Below, in pieces: positions 43,125-46,498 of a stretch of DNA of 46,498 bases. The position numbers and the translations under genes were made by a program. The notes under the pieces are model-generated. The model was not told the origin of the DNA. It saw only the letters and a list, made by a program, of their open reading frames with translations, and searched no databases. The stretch is from the NCBI RefSeq assembly GCF_900114975.1, contig NZ_FOUU01000002.1:1-46498 (forward strand), in the 5' to 3' direction. The stretch's first letter is position 1. Each line of letters begins with the position of its first letter. This DNA is from Thermodesulforhabdus norvegica. GTDB taxonomy: Bacteria; Desulfobacterota; Syntrophobacteria; Syntrophobacterales; Thermodesulforhabdaceae.

Positions 43125-44282
43125 ATGGTTTCTCTCAAGCCTCGTCATTTCGGTATTTTGCTCTTCGGCAGAGCTTTGTTGAACATGAGTTACAGGATGG
43201 TTTACCCTTTTCTTCCGGCGCTATCCCGGGGTATTGGTGTGGGCTTCGAAGAACTTGCCATTCTGGCGACATTGCGTTCTGCCTGTGGCCTGGTAAGCCC
43301 TTTTCTGGGATTTTTTCTCGATAAGGGAAGTTACCGGTTCGGGTTGTTTGTGGGAATTTTAATAATTCTGGTCGGTGCTCTGGGAATTTTTTTACTGCCT
43401 GCCTACTGGGGTATTATTTCCTTTTTTATTTCGACCGGTCTGGCAAAGGCCGTATATGACCCGGCAGTTCAGGCCTATGTAAGCAGTTTTTTCCCTTACG
43501 AAACCAGGGCCAGGGGTATCGGTATCGTCGAGACTGCCTGGGCGACGAGCTGGTTTGTGGGTATGCCGATCTGTGCCTTTGTGCTGGATGCATGGGGCTG
43601 GAGGGGACCCTTTCTGGTAATTGCGTTATGGGGTTGTCTTGCCGCTTTTTTGATACATGCCCTTCCCGCAGAGCGTCGCGTTGTTGTGCCGCGAGGATAC
43701 GGTGTCACAGTCCTGAGTAAACCATTCTGGGTGCTAACTATGTCTTTTCTTATGATGTTTTCAAATGAAAATTTAATTATCGTTTACGGTGCCTGGATGG
43801 AAGAGGCCTTCGGCCTCAGACTGGGTGCACTGGGAGTCTTGTCTTTTATCATCGGTAGCGGAGAACTGGCAGGAGAAGCCCTTGTGGCTCTTATAGGTGA
43901 CCGGCTTGGGAAAAAACGGATTCTGACGACGGGATTATCGGGGCTGGCCCTGGTCTACTTGCTTATTCCTTATGTTAGTGCGAGCATAGAGGCAGTGGTT
44001 TTCGTGCTCTGGCTTATGTTCTTTTTTTCAGAAGTTGCCGTTGTATCGTCCTTTGCCTTTGTTTCTGAAGTCGTTCCAGAGGCAAAGGGTTATATTTTAT
44101 CGATCAATTATGCCTGTGGGCTTACGGGTCGGCTTATCGGTTCTATAACCGGGCCCACCGTGTGGCACTGGTCGGGTAATATTACTTTTAATGCCCTGTT
44201 GTCCTTCTCGGCCGCTTTACTTGCGTTTTTGTGCTTGAAATATTATTCACACAGAGCAAGGTCTCAGAGTGTAAAAGGTTAA
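43125..44282 (+). CDS. Major facilitator superfamily transporter
   Basis: 385 residues with about twelve hydrophobic helices. The loop between helices 2 and 3 has FLGFFLDKGSYRFGL, a variant of the MFS A motif, and GDRLGKKRILTTGLSGLALV repeats it in the second half. The substrate cannot be predicted. AGGAAG lies 5 bases before the ATG, just past the upstream terminator. Confidence 0.85.
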   Translation: MVSLKPRHFGILLFGRALLNMSYRMVYPFLPALSRGIGVGFEELAILATLRSACGLVSPFLGFFLDKGSYRFGLFVGILIILVGALGIFLLPAYWGIISFFISTGLAKAVYDPAVQAYVSSFFPYETRARGIGIVETAWATSWFVGMPICAFVLDAWGWRGPFLVIALWGCLAAFLIHALPAERRVVVPRGYGVTVLSKPFWVLTMSFLMMFSNENLIIVYGAWMEEAFGLRLGALGVLSFIIGSGELAGEALVALIGDRLGKKRILTTGLSGLALVYLLIPYVSASIEAVVFVLWLMFFFSEVAVVSSFAFVSEVVPEAKGYILSINYACGLTGRLIGSITGPTVWHWSGNITFNALLSFSAALLAFLCLKYYSHRARSQSVKG

Positions 44283-44301
44283 AAAATAGGGGAAGTTTAA
44301 A

Positions 44302-45147
44302 ATGAAGGCGTCTCCACTTTTAAAAAAGATCGTTTCCGTTACCGGAGATCTTCCCACGATTCCTCATACTGCGCAATTGGTTATGCAGAAATTGAGTGAT
44401 CCTGAAGTGAGTCCAAAGGAACTCGAGAAGATTATCCTGCAGGACCCGGCACTCACTGCTAGGATACTCAAGCTTGCAAATTCTCCATTCTACGGGCGTC
44501 CCAGAACCATAAAGACTGTAAGCGAAGCCACTGTGGTGATCGGGCTTAACACTTTGAAGTCCATAGTAGTTGCATCGGCCGTAAGAGAAATGATCAAGCC
44601 TTTTGGGCTTACGGAGAAACTGCTCTGGGAGCATTCCGTATCGGTTGGTTTTATCGTCCGCTATCTTGCGGAGAAGCTTCGTTTCAGGCGGACAGAGGAG
44701 GCTTTCCTCGCAGGGTTGTTACACGATATAGGTAAGGTGGTGTTGCAGCTCAAAGCTCCAAGCAAAATGTATATTGTAATACAGGAACTTTATACCGGTG
44801 CGGAGACGGATTCAATAGGTGTTGAGAATCTTGTGTTCGGCTTTGCTCATGTCCATGTAGGTCAACTTCTCGCCAGAAAGTGGCAGTTTGCGCAGGAAAT
44901 TGAAGAAGCCATAGGTTACCATCACTGGCCCGGCAGGGCTAAGATCAGTCCTGAGCTTGCACATCTTGTTCATCTGGGCAATAGTTTTGCTCACAAGCTG
45001 GAAATCGGCCCCATAAAAACGCCGGATCTTGATCTTGCAGAGCAGGTAAGTGCCCGGTTCTTTCAGCTTGATCAGGAGTTGATTGAAGAGTTCTTAAACG
45101 ATTGCTCTTCGAAAATTCAGAACGAGATGGGGGATATTTTGTCGTAG
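44302..45147 (+). CDS. HDOD-domain signalling protein
   Basis: 281 residues. The HDOD core (about 10-215) includes LQDPALTARILKLANSPFYG and VIGLNTLKSIVVASAV. An HD-like pair (AGLLHDIGKV) is retained, unlike in many HDOD proteins. No second domain is attached. It probably acts in regulation through protein contacts. It ends directly before the ABC ATPase start codon (no gap), so the two are probably translated together. Confidence 0.85.
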   Translation: MKASPLLKKIVSVTGDLPTIPHTAQLVMQKLSDPEVSPKELEKIILQDPALTARILKLANSPFYGRPRTIKTVSEATVVIGLNTLKSIVVASAVREMIKPFGLTEKLLWEHSVSVGFIVRYLAEKLRFRRTEEAFLAGLLHDIGKVVLQLKAPSKMYIVIQELYTGAETDSIGVENLVFGFAHVHVGQLLARKWQFAQEIEEAIGYHHWPGRAKISPELAHLVHLGNSFAHKLEIGPIKTPDLDLAEQVSARFFQLDQELIEEFLNDCSSKIQNEMGDILS

Positions 45148-46014
45148 ATGGCCGAATCAGCCGCCACAAAGCCTGTCGCAATTGAAATCAGGGGCCTGAA
45201 AAAGCGCTATCGGCAGGTGGAAGCTCTGAAGGGGATTACCCTTAAAGTAAAAGAAGGTGAGCTCTTTGCTTACCTGGGACCAAACGGGTCCGGGAAGACG
45301 ACAACCATAAAAATCCTCGTTGGGCTTGCCAGAGCCTCAGAAGGAGAGGCCTTCGTCAACGGCTATAATGTTGAAAAAGAGTCTATTAATGCCAAACGCC
45401 AGTGCGGATATGTACCCCAGGCAATAAATCTCGATCACGAACTGACCGTTGAGGAAAACCTGGATATTCACGGACGTCTCTTTGATATGAGTCGATCTTA
45501 TCGGCGCGAGCGTATTGATTATCTTCTGGAATATGTCGGTCTGAAGGATAGAAAAAAAAGTCCCGTTAAAGAGCTGTCAGGCGGGATGAAACGTCGGGTG
45601 ATGATTGCCAGGGCTTTGCTTCATGAGCCCAAGGTCCTCTTTTTGGATGAACCCACGGTTGGGCTCGATCCTGCAATCAGACGCAAAATTTGGGCACTTG
45701 TAAAGAAGATCCAGATGGATGGAACGACGATATTTCTCACAACTCACTACATTGAAGAGGCCGAATTTCTGGCCGATCGGGTGGCTTTTTTATCCGAAGG
45801 AACAATTATTACAGTGGGAAAACCCCAGGAACTGATCGACGACCTTGGGCGTTGGGCTCTCGATGTGGTGGAAAATGAACGGATGCATACCCTGTATTTT
45901 CCAACGCAAGAAGAGGCCAAACGGCATGCGGTTCTCCATCCAGGAGCTTTTTCCGTCCGGCGGGTTAATCTCGAAGATGTCTTTTTATCGCTTACGGGTC
46001 AGAGAGTAGGCTGA
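45148..46014 (+). CDS. ABC transporter ATP-binding protein (ABC-2 type), orphan
   Basis: 288 residues. Walker A is GPNGSGKTTT, the signature is LSGGMKRR and Walker B is VLFLDEPTVGLDP. The C-terminal 70 residues are the usual regulatory tail of NodI/CcmA-like ATPases (VRRVNLEDVFLSLTG). No permease gene follows; the next gene is a coiled-coil protein. Its partner permease must be encoded elsewhere. Confidence 0.88.
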   Translation: MAESAATKPVAIEIRGLKKRYRQVEALKGITLKVKEGELFAYLGPNGSGKTTTIKILVGLARASEGEAFVNGYNVEKESINAKRQCGYVPQAINLDHELTVEENLDIHGRLFDMSRSYRRERIDYLLEYVGLKDRKKSPVKELSGGMKRRVMIARALLHEPKVLFLDEPTVGLDPAIRRKIWALVKKIQMDGTTIFLTTHYIEEAEFLADRVAFLSEGTIITVGKPQELIDDLGRWALDVVENERMHTLYFPTQEEAKRHAVLHPGAFSVRRVNLEDVFLSLTGQRVG

Positions 46015-46042
46015 GCGGGTTTCCGGGATTGTTTACTTTGCC

Positions 46043-46071
46043 TTGGAATTCACTGAACCGTGAGATAATAT
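46043..46071 (+). promoter_or_regulatory. Candidate promoter for the right-edge coiled-coil gene
   Basis: TTGGAA and TAATAT are spaced by 17 bp, about 33 bp before the ATG at 46104. Confidence 0.45.
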
Positions 46072-46103
46072 GAAAACAAAAATCGGCCTGAGGGATTTGT
46101 TCG

Positions 46104-46498
46104 ATGGGAGCGATAGGAAACGAGCAAATAAAAGAGATCATAGTTCGGGAACTGCCCAGGATCATTGAGACCGATCCCGAGGTGCAGGAACTTATTTTGA
46201 AATTATCCAGGCAGTACTTTGCCGACAAGAAGGAAACGGAGAGCCGATTTGATCGCCTGCTTGAAGAACTAAGGCGTGATCGTGAAGAATTTAACCGCAG
46301 GTGGGACGAGCATATTAAGAGACTGGAGGAACAGTGGAGGGAGCAGGCGCGAAAATGGGAGGAGCAGGAGAGGAAGTGGGAGGAGCAGGTACGCAGATGG
46401 CACGAGCAGGATAAGAAGTGGGAGGAGCAGGTACGCAGGTGGCATGAGCAGGATAAGAAATGGGAAGAGCAGGTACGCAGATGGCACGAGCAGGATAA
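46104..46498 (+). CDS. Coiled-coil protein with Trp-heptad repeats, DUF3782-like (partial, runs off the window)
   Basis: An open frame from ATG 46104 (GAGGGA 8 bases ahead) that continues past the window end; 131 codons are visible. The first 50 residues (ELPRIIETDPEVQELILKLSRQYF) resemble the N-terminus of DUF3782-type proteins of thermophiles, whose C-terminus is usually a PD-(D/E)XK nuclease-like domain; that part is outside the window. From about residue 70 the chain is a strict heptad array in which Trp falls every seven residues (KWEEQVR, RWHEQDK). Relatives usually have Phe at that place. Family assignment is from memory. Confidence 0.65.
   Translation, partial: MGAIGNEQIKEIIVRELPRIIETDPEVQELILKLSRQYFADKKETESRFDRLLEELRRDREEFNRRWDEHIKRLEEQWREQARKWEEQERKWEEQVRRWHEQDKKWEEQVRRWHEQDKKWEEQVRRWHEQD
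46377..46498 (+). repeat. 42-bp tandem repeat inside the coiled-coil gene
   Basis: Nearly identical 42-bp units, each encoding 14 residues (two Trp heptads), repeat about three times up to the window edge with mostly silent differences (AAGTGGGAG against AAATGGGAA). Such arrays can change copy number. Confidence 0.8.

Noticed and set aside
46269-46487. Leu/Pro-rich minus-strand frame at the right edge
   Set aside because: It is the antisense of the Trp-heptad repeats.
1-46498. tRNA, rRNA, CRISPR arrays, insertion sequences, prophage genes
   Set aside because: None was recognised on either strand by eye; a tRNAscan/Infernal run would be needed to exclude small RNAs fully.

Overview
The window looks like chromosomal DNA of an anaerobic, c-type-cytochrome-rich bacterium with mid-range GC. 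The gene content (a CODH-family protein, a selenocysteine formate dehydrogenase, a flavodiiron protein, a Desulfovibrio-type one-cluster ferredoxin, multiheme cytochromes, a 2-hydroxyacyl-CoA dehydratase-type protein, an archaeal-type WtpABC transporter and a myo-inositol-phosphate synthase) suggests a sulfate-reducing or related Desulfobacterota lineage, possibly thermophilic. This placement is an inference; no rRNA gene is present. Family comparisons (C. hydrogenoformans CODH-II, E. coli fdhF, HslV) were made from memory, not by computed alignment.

Layout. 1-391 is non-coding with a long imperfect inverted repeat. 392-1727 holds an iron-sulfur flavoprotein and a proteasome-fold protein. 1722-2450 is a gene graveyard: a broken antitoxin/Doc pair and an epimerase fragment, flanked by near-identical direct repeats. 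2493-3221 has two small unknown genes. 3284-7204 (minus) is an operon cooS-like / ferredoxin / hemerythrin / flavodiiron protein. Divergent from it, 7400-11566 (plus) encodes a P460-type cytochrome, a membrane b/c cytochrome, a TetR regulator, a NapC/NrfH tetraheme protein, a cupin and an octaheme hydroxylamine-oxidoreductase-like protein. 11706-19642 is a molybdenum/tungsten block: ModE-like regulator, wtpABC, an FmdE-MoeA fusion and a formate dehydrogenase read through an in-frame UGA (selenocysteine). Three of its promoter regions share a ModE-like inverted repeat.

19960-21174 is an EAL/HDOD signalling protein. 21404-26398 holds a transglutaminase-like protein, a small conserved protein, then DUF3786, cooC, folE2 and a kinase fusion. 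26350-33405 (minus) is one compact run: DUF169, a MacA/MacB-type efflux system, a dehydratase-type protein and RNase G. 33614-41085 carries cobD, inositol-phosphate synthase, glycerate kinase, a membrane protein and plsB. 41411-46498 has housekeeping and envelope genes, an HDOD protein, an orphan ABC ATPase, and the start of a protein with tryptophan-heptad repeats that runs off the edge.

The most interesting region is 3.3-11.6 kb. The CooS-like protein has Glu where true CODHs have an active-site cysteine (Cys295 in C. hydrogenoformans numbering) and lacks the catalytic histidine, as in deviant 'CooS-V'-type proteins that do not use CO but turn over hydroxylamine slowly. Its operon partners handle O2/NO, and the divergent operon carries two hydroxylamine/NO-type cytochromes. 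I infer a nitrogen-oxide / hydroxylamine / oxygen defence island rather than CO metabolism.
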